Assembly: GCA_028281625.1 (NCBI GenBank)
Contig: JANQJN010000100.1
Coordinates: 1 to 46,832, forward strand
Direction: 5' to 3'
Length of the DNA: 46,832 nucleotides
From: Emcibacteraceae bacterium
GTDB lineage: Bacteria; Pseudomonadota; Alphaproteobacteria; Sphingomonadales; Emcibacteraceae
The stretch's first letter is position 1. Each line of letters opens with the position of its first letter. This document shows, in pieces, positions 1-7,391 of the stretch. A program made the translations under genes and the position numbers. Below the pieces are notes generated by a model. It searched no databases. It was not told the DNA's origin and saw only the letters and a program-made list of their open reading frames with translations.

Positions 1-100
1 GCTTTAACTTCTGAAAAGGAAATAGAAACCTGGATGGAATACCCAACGAGCTTTGAAGCTAAACTTGGTGGCAAAGTTCTAATTAATTTTTCTGAAGATA
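1..100 (+). pseudogene. SRPBCC/AHSA1 internal fragment, inverted relative to the entry above
   Basis: Frame 1 is open from the window edge and reads ALTSEKEIETWMEY followed by PTSFEAKLGGKVLINFSED, which matches the part of an AHSA1 domain just after the R-V-W-x-A-L helix. The reading then degenerates into the antisense of the minus-strand fragment and stops at 178-180. The ALTSEKEI segment here and ALSSEKLI on the other strand are near-copies in opposite orientation. This entry marks a gene piece, not a complete gene. Confidence 0.4.
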
Positions 101-194
101 AAGCGGACCAAACTCGATCAGATGGCTGCTTAACTTCACGTTCAATCTCAATTGTGTGCAGCGACTCAATTTCAATATAGTCAGTATCGTCCAT
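1..194 (-). CDS. SRPBCC/AHSA1-type protein, N-terminal fragment (runs off window)
   Basis: An open frame starts at ATG 192-194, ten bases after the stop of the amidohydrolase on the same strand, with a purine-rich AAAGAG ahead of the start. It stays open to the window edge (about 64 residues). Residues 15-38 read IEIEREVKQPSDRVW and then SALSSEKLI, the usual opening of SRPBCC/AHSA1 ligand-binding domains (first strand, then the helix with R-V-W-x-A-L). After residue 38 the translation no longer resembles the family, while the opposite strand does (see next entry). The gene may therefore be broken or the sequence chimeric here. The family assignment rests on motif recognition only. Confidence 0.5.
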   Translation of the reverse strand, partial: MDDTDYIEIESLHTIEIEREVKQPSDRVWSALSSEKLIRTLPPSLASKLVGYSIQVSISFSEVK

Positions 195-204
195 ACTCTT
201 TTTA

Positions 205-1848
205 TCACTCCGCACTATAAACCTCGTTGCCCGCCACATAGGTTTTCAGCACTTTAATCTTCCAGATATCGTCGGCGGAAACTTCGAAATAATCTTCATC
301 CAAAATAATGAAATCCGCCCAATATCCGGGAAGCAGCGAGCCAATTTCCGTTTCCTGGTGCCCCAGAAAAGCCGCTTTGGCGGTGAAAAGATCAAATGCC
401 TGCACCCGGTCGAGCGTCTGATCCGGCATCCAGCCAGCGGTGGGCATGCCGTCCCGGTCTTTACTTGTCACCACCGCATGGAGGCCGTAGAAAGGATTCA
501 CCGGCTCCACGGGGAAGTCGGACCCGCCCCCCACATGGGCGCCGCTTAGATAAAGATCCCGCCAATGATAGCCTCCCTCTTCGATCCGCGCACGGCCAAT
601 ACGGGTTTCCACCATGCCTTTATCACTTGTGGCGTGGGTTGGATGAATGGAGGCGGCAACACCAAGCTCCTGAAACCGTCCGATATCCGCTTCATCCAGA
701 ATTTGCGCATGCTCAATGCGGTGCCGCATTTTTTTACGAAGGGGTGCATCCTGAAGCCGTTCAAACATATCAAGCACAACCCTGTTGGCCCGATCGCCAA
801 TGGCATGAGCGTTCACCTGAAACCCATGGGCCATGGCACGGACCATTTGCGCCTCTAAATCCTCAAGCGTATAGAGCAGGTCCCCGGTATGGCCCGGCAT
901 ATCGCTGAATTCTTCCATCATCGCCGCGCCGCGGGATCCCATAGTGCCGTCCGACAGGATTTTGACTGACCGGATTTCCATCATCGCCGTATCATCGGTT
1001 ATGATCCCTGCTTCCAGGTACGGATCATTGGTCGGATCAAGTACATCCAACATTCCGTATACCCGCGCGGGCATAATCCCTTTTTCACGGAGCGCGATCA
1101 GCGCGCGGACCTCGTCCGATTTAATCCCCGCATCATGGGCCGATGTCATACCAAGGCTCACCATATCATTAAGCGCGGTCATGATTTCGTCTTGTAGTAC
1201 ATTATGATCATTAGCCGGCATCTTATTGATCACCAAATTCATGGCGGTATCAATGAGCACACCTGTGGGTTCGCCATTAAAATCTTTCAAGATTTGCCCG
1301 CCTTGTGGTTCTGGTGTGTTGCGATCAATGCCCACAAGTTCAAGGGTTTTACTGTTCACCCATACCGCGTGACCATCAATGCGGTTAAGGACGATGGCGA
1401 TGTCGGTGGTGAGCGCATCCAGAGTTTCTTTGGTGGGAAACTGTTTGCTGGGCCAATGTTCCTGGTTCCAACCCCTGCCCCAGAGCCAGCCACTGGAATT
1501 GGGGCGCTTTAAAAATTCGCGCACACGGTCCTGCGCATCCCGTTCATGAGTGGTGCCGATCAAATCAACACTGCGAAGCGCGCGGCCATGCCAGCTGATA
1601 TGACCGTGGGTATCAATCAGGCCCGGAAGCACCGCTTTTCCGCCGCCATCAATCATGTTGGTCGCTCTTATATTCGGTCGCTCATCGTAAGTGCGCACCA
1701 CTTTACCATTATCAAATTCAAGCGCCGCGAAGGTCTTAAGCTCCCCATTTTCCATGGTGTAGCCCTTGATGTTGTATAGCAAGGTACTGGCCTGCGCCGA
1801 GTTAAGCATAAAAATTAATGTTGCGATGATCCCCGTTACGAATTTCAT
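205..1848 (-). CDS. Secreted amidohydrolase family protein (Amidohydro_3, YtcJ-like)
   Basis: A metal-dependent hydrolase of the amidohydrolase superfamily, probably acting on C-N bonds of an unknown amide or cyclic substrate in the periplasm. The chosen start at 1848 gives a clean signal peptide (basic MKF, hydrophobic core, cleavage after SAQA) with GGGAA ahead of it; an ATG four codons upstream is also possible. Visible family motifs: D-T-H-G-H at about residues 79-83 (metal-binding HxH), D-G-T-M-G-S-R in the middle, H-A-I-G-D-R-A-N-R, R-I-E-H-A-Q and near the end G-S-D-F-P-V-E-P, all in the order expected for YtcJ-type proteins of about 540 residues. It is divergent from the oxidoreductase at 1935 with about 85 bases between them. 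The substrate cannot be told from sequence. Confidence 0.9.
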   Translation of the reverse strand: MKFVTGIIATLIFMLNSAQASTLLYNIKGYTMENGELKTFAALEFDNGKVVRTYDERPNIRATNMIDGGGKAVLPGLIDTHGHISWHGRALRSVDLIGTTHERDAQDRVREFLKRPNSSGWLWGRGWNQEHWPSKQFPTKETLDALTTDIAIVLNRIDGHAVWVNSKTLELVGIDRNTPEPQGGQILKDFNGEPTGVLIDTAMNLVINKMPANDHNVLQDEIMTALNDMVSLGMTSAHDAGIKSDEVRALIALREKGIMPARVYGMLDVLDPTNDPYLEAGIITDDTAMMEIRSVKILSDGTMGSRGAAMMEEFSDMPGHTGDLLYTLEDLEAQMVRAMAHGFQVNAHAIGDRANRVVLDMFERLQDAPLRKKMRHRIEHAQILDEADIGRFQELGVAASIHPTHATSDKGMVETRIGRARIEEGGYHWRDLYLSGAHVGGGSDFPVEPVNPFYGLHAVVTSKDRDGMPTAGWMPDQTLDRVQAFDLFTAKAAFLGHQETEIGSLLPGYWADFIILDEDYFEVSADDIWKIKVLKTYVAGNEVYSAE

Positions 1849-1879
1849 AATAATTCCCATATTTACAAATTGTCTTTGT

Positions 1880-1889
1880 TATGCGCATA
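1880..1889. promoter_or_regulatory. Short palindrome between divergent genes
   Basis: TATGCGCATA is a perfect 10-base palindrome midway between the divergent amidohydrolase and Gfo/Idh genes. It could be a regulator site serving both promoters, but at this length it may be chance. Confidence 0.25.
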
Positions 1890-1934
1890 GTTTAGCAAAC
1901 GAGAAACGCAAAGCAATATGCTTGGGGAAGTAAT

Positions 1935-3365
1935 ATGCCAAAAAACACGAGACGAAATTTTATCAAAACCGCCGCTGCTACAACTGCAGGATTTATGATT
2001 GTACCACGTCATGTACTCGGGCAAGGTATGACCCCGCCCAGTGATCAGCTCAATGTGGCCGTGGTCGGTGGCGGCGGCAAGGGTTACTCCGATGCTGTCA
2101 ACGCCTGGAACAATGGTGCGTCCAATATCGCAGCAATTTGTGATGTGGACTTCAACATGGCCGCAGAAGCGTTTGAAAAATTCCCGAACGCCAAGAAATA
2201 TAAAGACTGGCGTCGCATGTTCGATGATATGTCGGATATTGACGCGATTACCGTTTCCACGCCGGACCACACCCATGCGGTGATCACCATGGCCGCCATG
2301 AAACAAGGCATCCATGCCTACGTGCAAAAACCACTTACTCATGATATCTATGAAGCGCGGATGCTCACAGAGGCAGCTGAGCGACACAACATCGTCACCC
2401 AAATGGGCAATCAGGGCGCATCTGGTGCCGGTGTTAAGCAGATGATCAAATGGTTTGATGCGGGGCTAATTGGCGCCGTGGATACGGTCCATGTCTGGAC
2501 CAATCGCCCGGTCTGGCCGCAAGGGATCAAAACACCCACCGAAATGCCCGCAATGATGGACGGTCTTGATTGGGACAGCTTCATTGGCCCGGCTGAGTGG
2601 GTGGATTATCATCCGCTTTATCATCCCTTCAAATGGCGCGGCTGGTGGAATTTTGGCACCGGTGCCCTTGGCGACATGGCCTGTCATCTTATTGATCCAC
2701 CGTTTCGGGTTCTTGGGTTAGGCTATCCCACTGAAGTGGAAAGCAGTGTCGGCGCCATTTATTCGCAGGACTGGGTACCGGATTATCTTCCGGAAAGCTG
2801 CCCGCCGTCATCGCGTACCCAGCTTGGCTTCCCGGCTACAGAAAAAAACCCGAAACCCATAAAAATGACCTGGACCGATGGTGGCCTGCGCCCGTTCCAT
2901 CCGGACCTTATCCCCGCAGATCACCCAATCGGCGATAACAACAGCACCAACGGTGTGATCATGATGGGTGAAAAGGGTATTATGACCTGCGGCACATACG
3001 CCAGAAACCCGAAAGTATACCTAAATTCAGGTGAACTGATCACCATGGACGAACCGGAAAACCCAACCGACCTTCCTGAAAATGGTCACTGCGCCTTCTG
3101 GGTGGATGCCTGCAAGGCTGGATACGGAAGCGAGGAGCATAAAGCACTTACGTCCAGCTTTGATTTTGCCGGACCGCTTACTGAAAGCATCCTGATGGGG
3201 AACCTGGCAATCCGCAGCTACGGACTTAGGGAACAAGTTGGTGAACGAACCGAATATCCTGGCCGTAAAAAACTGCTTTGGGATGGTGAAAATATGAAAA
3301 TCACCAATTTCGACCCCGCCAATCAGTTCGTCAGCCGAACATACCGCGAAGGCTGGTCGCTTTAA
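1935..3365 (+). CDS. Tat-exported Gfo/Idh/MocA family oxidoreductase
   Basis: A nucleotide-dependent oxidoreductase, probably acting on a sugar or cyclitol derivative in the periplasm. The N-terminus has a twin-arginine signal (R6-R7 in TRRNFIK, an alanine-rich stretch, predicted cleavage near residue 30), so the folded, cofactor-loaded enzyme would be exported. The Rossmann glycine motif VAVVGGGGKG lies at residues 41-50 and the family's E/Q-K-P motif at V-Q-K-P (K132). The C-terminal half contains the family alpha/beta domain, with G-D-M-A-C-H-L-I-D-P as the likely substrate-side histidine region. Its 476 residues fit the Tat-bearing Gfo/Idh proteins common in marine bacteria and planctomycetes. 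GGGGAAG lies ahead of the ATG. No partner gene points to a substrate. Confidence 0.9.
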   Translation: MPKNTRRNFIKTAAATTAGFMIVPRHVLGQGMTPPSDQLNVAVVGGGGKGYSDAVNAWNNGASNIAAICDVDFNMAAEAFEKFPNAKKYKDWRRMFDDMSDIDAITVSTPDHTHAVITMAAMKQGIHAYVQKPLTHDIYEARMLTEAAERHNIVTQMGNQGASGAGVKQMIKWFDAGLIGAVDTVHVWTNRPVWPQGIKTPTEMPAMMDGLDWDSFIGPAEWVDYHPLYHPFKWRGWWNFGTGALGDMACHLIDPPFRVLGLGYPTEVESSVGAIYSQDWVPDYLPESCPPSSRTQLGFPATEKNPKPIKMTWTDGGLRPFHPDLIPADHPIGDNNSTNGVIMMGEKGIMTCGTYARNPKVYLNSGELITMDEPENPTDLPENGHCAFWVDACKAGYGSEEHKALTSSFDFAGPLTESILMGNLAIRSYGLREQVGERTEYPGRKKLLWDGENMKITNFDPANQFVSRTYREGWSL

Positions 3366-3371
3366 TTTTGA

Positions 3372-3400
3372 TTGACACTTGACAATGTAACCTGTTAGAC
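3372..3400 (+). promoter_or_regulatory. Candidate promoter of the CGNR regulator gene
   Basis: A consensus TTGACA lies at 3372-3377 and 17 bases later TTAGAC (3395-3400) could serve as the -10 element; a second TTGACA is at 3379-3384. Transcription from the first pair would begin close to the ATG at 3408, giving a leaderless or nearly leaderless mRNA, and the region before the ATG lacks a good ribosome binding site. This is inference from spacing. Confidence 0.4.
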
Positions 3401-3409
3401 AGGTTACAT
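3385..3409. promoter_or_regulatory. Perfect palindrome over the CGNR start codon (probable auto-operator)
   Basis: Two 11-base arms, ATGTAACCTGT (3385-3395) and ACAGGTTACAT (3399-3409), flank a 3-base centre TAG. The symmetry is perfect and the right arm includes the first two bases of the CGNR start codon. A dyad of this length overlapping the promoter and start is what a dimeric repressor's operator looks like; the adjacent CGNR protein is the natural candidate. Confidence 0.65.
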
Positions 3410-3953
3410 GAAAAGAAATTTTGAGTATACAGCGGGTTCACTTGCATTGAATTTTGTGGATACGGTTGCGGATCGTCACGGTTCAACCATCGAATTACTG
3501 GATACACCCAACCAATTGAATCAATGGTTATTACGCGCCGACAATCGATTTGGCGAGATATCAATTACATCAGTGGACTTTCTGGCAGAAGCAATAGCAC
3601 TTAGAGAAGCGATCTATGATTGCTTGAACGCTGCCTTATCATCCAATAAGCTACCCGGAATCTCATTGGATTTAATCAATAAATTCAGTTCTTTGCCAGA
3701 TTTTCGTCCAAACATAAAAGCCAACAGGATAATGTATACCGCCCCAGATGCCGAGGCAGCTATATTATCCTCGATAGCGGCAGATGCTGTAATGTTACTA
3801 GGCGAAGCTTCATTGATGAAGTTAAGGCGTTGTCCCGAATGCCAAATGATTTTCAAAGATAATTCAAGACCCCAAAAACGTGTCTGGTGCTCCTCTTCAT
3901 CAGGATGTGGTAACAGAGCAAAGGTAAGAAGACATCGCGCCAATAAAGGATAA
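3408..3953 (+). CDS. CGNR zinc-finger (ABATE-type) transcriptional regulator
   Basis: A small DNA-binding regulator. Residues 1-135 match the ABATE/ligand-sensing-like N-terminal half typical of the family (it opens with G-S-L-A-L-N-F-V-D-T-V). Residues 141-177 form the C-terminal CGNR zinc finger: C142-x2-C145, W160-C161 and C167-G-N-R, followed by a basic tail K-V-R-R-H-R. At 181 residues it is of usual length. The start is fixed by the conserved N-terminus and lies inside a perfect palindrome, so autoregulation is likely. The stop is two bases before the cyclase-family gene, so the two are co-transcribed and the hydrolase reaction probably relates to the regulator's signal. Ligand unknown. 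Confidence 0.85.
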   Translation: MKRNFEYTAGSLALNFVDTVADRHGSTIELLDTPNQLNQWLLRADNRFGEISITSVDFLAEAIALREAIYDCLNAALSSNKLPGISLDLINKFSSLPDFRPNIKANRIMYTAPDAEAAILSSIAADAVMLLGEASLMKLRRCPECQMIFKDNSRPQKRVWCSSSSGCGNRAKVRRHRANKG

Positions 3954-3955
3954 AA

Positions 3956-4849
3956 ATGACGGAAAAGAGAGTCAAATTTGATTTTGAAGTGGATTTTTCC
4001 AATGGTGGAGGAATTCAGGGTCAGGGGTTTCGCCTTGATATTGAGGGAGAAGATATCGAGGATGAAGCCTTAATAGCTTACATCATAAAGGACCTTCGAC
4101 TGCTTATGGTTGGGAAGGTTCGCATCCTAAACAAACAAATTATCGAAGAAGCCCACAAGCGTAACGATTTAACCCATCAAAGCCAAGTGACTGGTCAATT
4201 CATTGATTTAAGTCACAAAATTGCTGATGGCATGATCACCTACAAAGGTCTGCCCGCTCCGCTCATTTGCGATCATTTAAGCCACGCGGAATCCGCTAAA
4301 AACTATGAAGAGGGTACCGAATTTCAGTTTGGCCGCATTGACATGGTGGGTAATACTGGTACCTATCTGGATACACCTTATCATCGCTACCGTGACGGTC
4401 ATGATTTAAGTGAGCTTGTGCTTGATAGAGTATCCAACGTCCCGGGAATAGTAGTTCGTGTCGGCGGCATTAGGGGGCGGGCCATCGATTGGACCAATTT
4501 TTTTGCCTCTGATGTTAAGGGTAAGGCTGTACTCGTTGAAACCGGATGGGACCAACACTGGGGCAGCGATCAGTATTTTGAAGGCCATCCCTTTTTAACC
4601 GAAAAAGCAGCCCTTTACCTGAGGGACCAGGGAGCCGTATTGGTTGGCATTGATAGTTTGAATATTGACGATACAACTACAGGCGCGCGGCCGGTGCATA
4701 CAGTGCTCCTCGCCGATGAAATTCCCATAGTAGAGCATCTATGCAATCTTTCAGCGCTGCCAGTTGAAGATTTTACGTTTACCGCAGTACCACCCAAGAT
4801 AGAAAAAATCGGCACTTTTCCTGTGCGCGCTCACGCTACATTATCATAG
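3956..4849 (+). CDS. Cyclase-family (kynurenine formamidase-like) hydrolase with N-terminal extension
   Basis: A metal-dependent amide or lactone hydrolase of the cyclase family. The catalytic domain begins near residue 82 (F-I-D-L-S-H). Its metal-site motif reads N-T-G-T-Y-L-D-T-P-Y-H at 133-143, where formamidases normally have H-x-G-T-H-x-D-x-P-x-H. The first His and the middle His are replaced by Asn and Tyr, while D139 and H143 remain, so this is a divergent subgroup. Residues 1-75 form an extra acidic domain (V-D-F-S-N-G-G-G, later D-L-R-L-L-M-V-G) that I do not recognise. AAAGGA precedes the ATG. The 3' end overlaps the convergent aminotransferase by 6 bases. Confidence 0.8.
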   Translation: MTEKRVKFDFEVDFSNGGGIQGQGFRLDIEGEDIEDEALIAYIIKDLRLLMVGKVRILNKQIIEEAHKRNDLTHQSQVTGQFIDLSHKIADGMITYKGLPAPLICDHLSHAESAKNYEEGTEFQFGRIDMVGNTGTYLDTPYHRYRDGHDLSELVLDRVSNVPGIVVRVGGIRGRAIDWTNFFASDVKGKAVLVETGWDQHWGSDQYFEGHPFLTEKAALYLRDQGAVLVGIDSLNIDDTTTGARPVHTVLLADEIPIVEHLCNLSALPVEDFTFTAVPPKIEKIGTFPVRAHATLS

Positions 4850-6019
4850 GTTCTTCAAGAATGGATCAAGCCGGTCAAAGGCATTATGAAGCCGGTCTTC
4901 GCTTTGGGCAAAGCAAAGCCTAAACGAGTTTTTATCCTGTGGGTCGAAGGCCGTGCCCGGTGCCAGGCCTACTCCAGTTTCATCAATAATCCGCTTGGCC
5001 ATCGCCATGGTATCTACAACTCCATCTAATTGAAAATAAGCATAAAAAGCTGCTTCTGGCCTTTTAAAACTGATGTTTGAATGTGCTGAAATTCTTCGCT
5101 CAACGACATCAAGTCCTGTTTCGTATCGCTTTATGGATTTTGAGATAAAATCTTCACCTTGTTCAATTGCAACCTGGGCTGCGCGCTGAGCAAACACGGG
5201 AACGCAGGCGACAGAATATTCCATCAATTTTTCTGCTGTCAGGAGGAGCGATGGTGGCATTGTCATCCAGCCAATACGCCAGCCGGTCATAGCCCAGGCT
5301 TTGGAAAAGCTATTTACTGCGATGACCCTGTCTTCCGCTTCGGCGAGCGACAGAAATGATGGCGCGGCGTCCCCTTTGTAATAAATGCGGTTGTAGACTT
5401 CGTCCGCGATCAACCACGTGCCGGTCTTTCTAAATTCTTCAAGTATTTTTCGTTGATCATCGACATTTAGTGTCCAACCAGTTGGATTACCCGGACTATT
5501 AAGGAGCACTGCTTTGGCACCCTTTGCCATATCCAAGAATTTCTGAATATCCAATGTCCATCCCCGTTCACCAAAATCGAGGTTCACTGCCTCAACTACC
5601 GCGCTTTGCAAACTTGGAATCGCGAGCAAATTAGGAAAAGCAGGCACTGTTGTAACCACACGATCCCCATCATTGAGCAACAATTGAAACGCCAGATTGA
5701 GCGCGTTACCACCGGAAAGCGTCACTGCGACACGCTCCATATCAATAGCATTCTGGTATAGACCTGACTGATATCCAGCGATACTGCTTCTTAGGAACGG
5801 TTTGCCAAGCCCTTCAGCATAAAAAGTTTCACCTTGACGCATTGAATTCGCTGCTGCTTCGCAAATAAAGTCAGGCGTCGGTACGTCAGGCTCACCGAAC
5901 CACAGCGGAATTAAATTTTCCCTTCCCATGGCCGAATTTGCAAGCTCGCGAGTTGCCGATCCGCGCACACGAAGTCCTTTGCTTTCAAGTCCGTCTATCG
6001 CCTTAAAACTTTTGCACAT
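4844..6019 (-). CDS. PLP-dependent class I/II aminotransferase
   Basis: A fold-type I aminotransferase moving an amino group between an amino acid and a 2-oxo acid. Visible: N-S-P-G-N-P-T-G at 174-181, A-D-E-V-Y (D206), the PLP lysine K240 in N-S-F-S-K, R248 in G-W-R-I-G and the substrate-carboxylate arginine in the C-terminal S-F-R-L-C-F. Its 391 residues are typical. It is the third gene of a leftward operon; its ATG overlaps the SDR stop by one base (TAATG), so translation is coupled. With a cupin dioxygenase and a dehydrogenase upstream, it probably belongs to degradation of an amino-acid-derived or aromatic compound; the substrate is not deducible. Confidence 0.9.
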   Translation of the reverse strand: MCKSFKAIDGLESKGLRVRGSATRELANSAMGRENLIPLWFGEPDVPTPDFICEAAANSMRQGETFYAEGLGKPFLRSSIAGYQSGLYQNAIDMERVAVTLSGGNALNLAFQLLLNDGDRVVTTVPAFPNLLAIPSLQSAVVEAVNLDFGERGWTLDIQKFLDMAKGAKAVLLNSPGNPTGWTLNVDDQRKILEEFRKTGTWLIADEVYNRIYYKGDAAPSFLSLAEAEDRVIAVNSFSKAWAMTGWRIGWMTMPPSLLLTAEKLMEYSVACVPVFAQRAAQVAIEQGEDFISKSIKRYETGLDVVERRISAHSNISFKRPEAAFYAYFQLDGVVDTMAMAKRIIDETGVGLAPGTAFDPQDKNSFRLCFAQSEDRLHNAFDRLDPFLKNL

Positions 6020-6750
6020 TAGTAGGTCGCCCTTCCGCCCGAAAGATCGAAAACCGCCCCACTGTTAAAAGTGCAACGGTCAGAACAGAGCCACATGGTA
6101 AGTTCCGCTACTTCATCAACCGTTCCCAATCTGTGTTGCGGTGATTTGTCGATCATGGTTTGAACATGCTCGGCTGACATTTGATCAAGGATTGCGGTTT
6201 TTACTGCCGCCGGGGCAATGGTATTGATACGGATATCATAGTCGGCAAATTCCTTACCCATAGATTTGGTAAGCGCGATTACACCCGCCTTAGCTGCACT
6301 ATAAGCCGAAGCATTTGGTGTTCCTTCCTTCCCTGCCAGCGAACTGATATTGACTATTCTGCCTTTTTTGTCTTTTCGCATCTGTTTTAATACCTGGCGA
6401 CAGGTTTCAAATACCCCAACCAAATTAACATCAACGATGTGGCGCCACTCCTCTGGATCATATTGATCCACAGATACTGTCGGACCAGCATATCCGGCGC
6501 TGTTTATCAAAAAATCCACTTTTCCATGATCGCTGAGCACTTTATCCAATGCAGACGACACATTGTCACCATCACACACGTCAACTTTGATGTACCCGGC
6601 ACTATATTGATTGCACCGATATTCATTGAGGTCCCAAACCACAGCGGTCACACCCGCTCTTACCAGATGTAAGGTTATTTCCTTACCGATCCCTGCGCTA
6701 CCCCCAGTCACCACAGCGACTTTTCCATTATAATCATATGTAACAGACAT
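6019..6750 (-). CDS. SDR family oxidoreductase
   Basis: A classical short-chain dehydrogenase/reductase (243 residues) that oxidises or reduces an alcohol/ketone with NAD(P). The nucleotide motif T-G-G-S-A-G-I-G is at 15-22, N-S-A-G at 83-86, catalytic serine in N-I-S-S (136-137), and Y150-x3-K154. It is the middle gene of the cupin-SDR-aminotransferase operon: five bases separate it from the cupin gene and its stop overlaps the aminotransferase start. It resembles many FabG-like catabolic SDRs; the substrate is unknown. Confidence 0.92.
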   Translation of the reverse strand: MSVTYDYNGKVAVVTGGSAGIGKEITLHLVRAGVTAVVWDLNEYRCNQYSAGYIKVDVCDGDNVSSALDKVLSDHGKVDFLINSAGYAGPTVSVDQYDPEEWRHIVDVNLVGVFETCRQVLKQMRKDKKGRIVNISSLAGKEGTPNASAYSAAKAGVIALTKSMGKEFADYDIRINTIAPAAVKTAILDQMSAEHVQTMIDKSPQHRLGTVDEVAELTMWLCSDRCTFNSGAVFDLSGGRATY

Positions 6751-6755
6751 GTTTT

Positions 6756-7283
6756 CTACCTAATAAACTGATCCACATAATCGGCACCAAGGCCCACTTC
6801 TTCATAATGTTTTCGGCACATGTCAATCTTGGTAAAAACATCCTCATAGCCAAGATGATTTCCGTACGGATCCACATAATACATGATGCCATTTACCTGA
6901 AAAAACGTAATCATTTCATCAACATCATCGGGCACCACCAATGTATGGGTTTCACCAGGGGGTTCGTAGACATACCCCCCTTCTTCCGCTACCCAATCGT
7001 GTTCAAGATAGTGCCATCTCCCCTTGATCACATATCCGTGCACAGCATTTGGATGGCGATGTCGGCTGAGCACACCCGACTTCCTGACCCTCAGCAAATT
7101 CATCCAGTATCCCTGACTTACATTCAGGCAAAGCGGCCGAAAACACACATTTTCCGCTTGTGGCACCCAAATTCTTTCATCCTCTGGAATGGCGCTTGGT
7201 ACAACAATCTCCGGTGCGGCGTCCTTTGGCATAGGATATTGGTAAGGAATCTTGGCCTCTATGTCCTCTTTTTCGAGTGGCAT
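6756..7283 (-). CDS. Cupin protein, 2,4'-dihydroxyacetophenone dioxygenase-like
   Basis: A single-domain cupin resembling the 2,4'-dihydroxyacetophenone dioxygenase family, non-heme iron enzymes that cleave a C-C bond beside a carbonyl. The first cupin motif supplies histidines in S-R-H-R-H-P-N-A-V-H-G and a glutamate in H-Y-L-E-H; the second supplies P-G-E-T-H-T. I choose the ATG at 7283 because GGAG lies 8 bases ahead; the longer reading from 7322 would run through the operator palindrome. It is the first gene of the operon with an SDR and an aminotransferase, under the divergent IclR regulator. The true substrate may differ from the namesake compound. Confidence 0.8.
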   Translation of the reverse strand: MPLEKEDIEAKIPYQYPMPKDAAPEIVVPSAIPEDERIWVPQAENVCFRPLCLNVSQGYWMNLLRVRKSGVLSRHRHPNAVHGYVIKGRWHYLEHDWVAEEGGYVYEPPGETHTLVVPDDVDEMITFFQVNGIMYYVDPYGNHLGYEDVFTKIDMCRKHYEEVGLGADYVDQFIR

Positions 7284-7304
7284 TACATTAACTCCATAAA
7301 TTAT

Positions 7305-7321
7305 TGTCCATAATATGGACA
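7305..7321. promoter_or_regulatory. IclR-type operator palindrome (site 1)
   Basis: TGTCCATAATATGGACA has two perfect 8-base arms around a single central base (7313). It sits between the cupin start and the divergent IclR gene, the expected place for the regulator of both promoters. Confidence 0.65.
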
Positions 7322-7326
7322 TTTAT

Positions 7327-7337
7327 TCATAATATGA
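7327..7337. promoter_or_regulatory. Second, weaker copy of the IclR-type palindrome (site 2)
   Basis: TCATAATATGA repeats the core CATAATATG of site 1, with 5-base arms and its centre at 7332, 19 bases from the first centre (about two helical turns, so on the same face of DNA). Tandem dyads fit binding of an IclR tetramer. Confidence 0.45.
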
Positions 7338-7391
7338 TAATATTTGATTCTCTGGAAATAAGTCAACATGTCCTGTTATGGAAAGATATTT

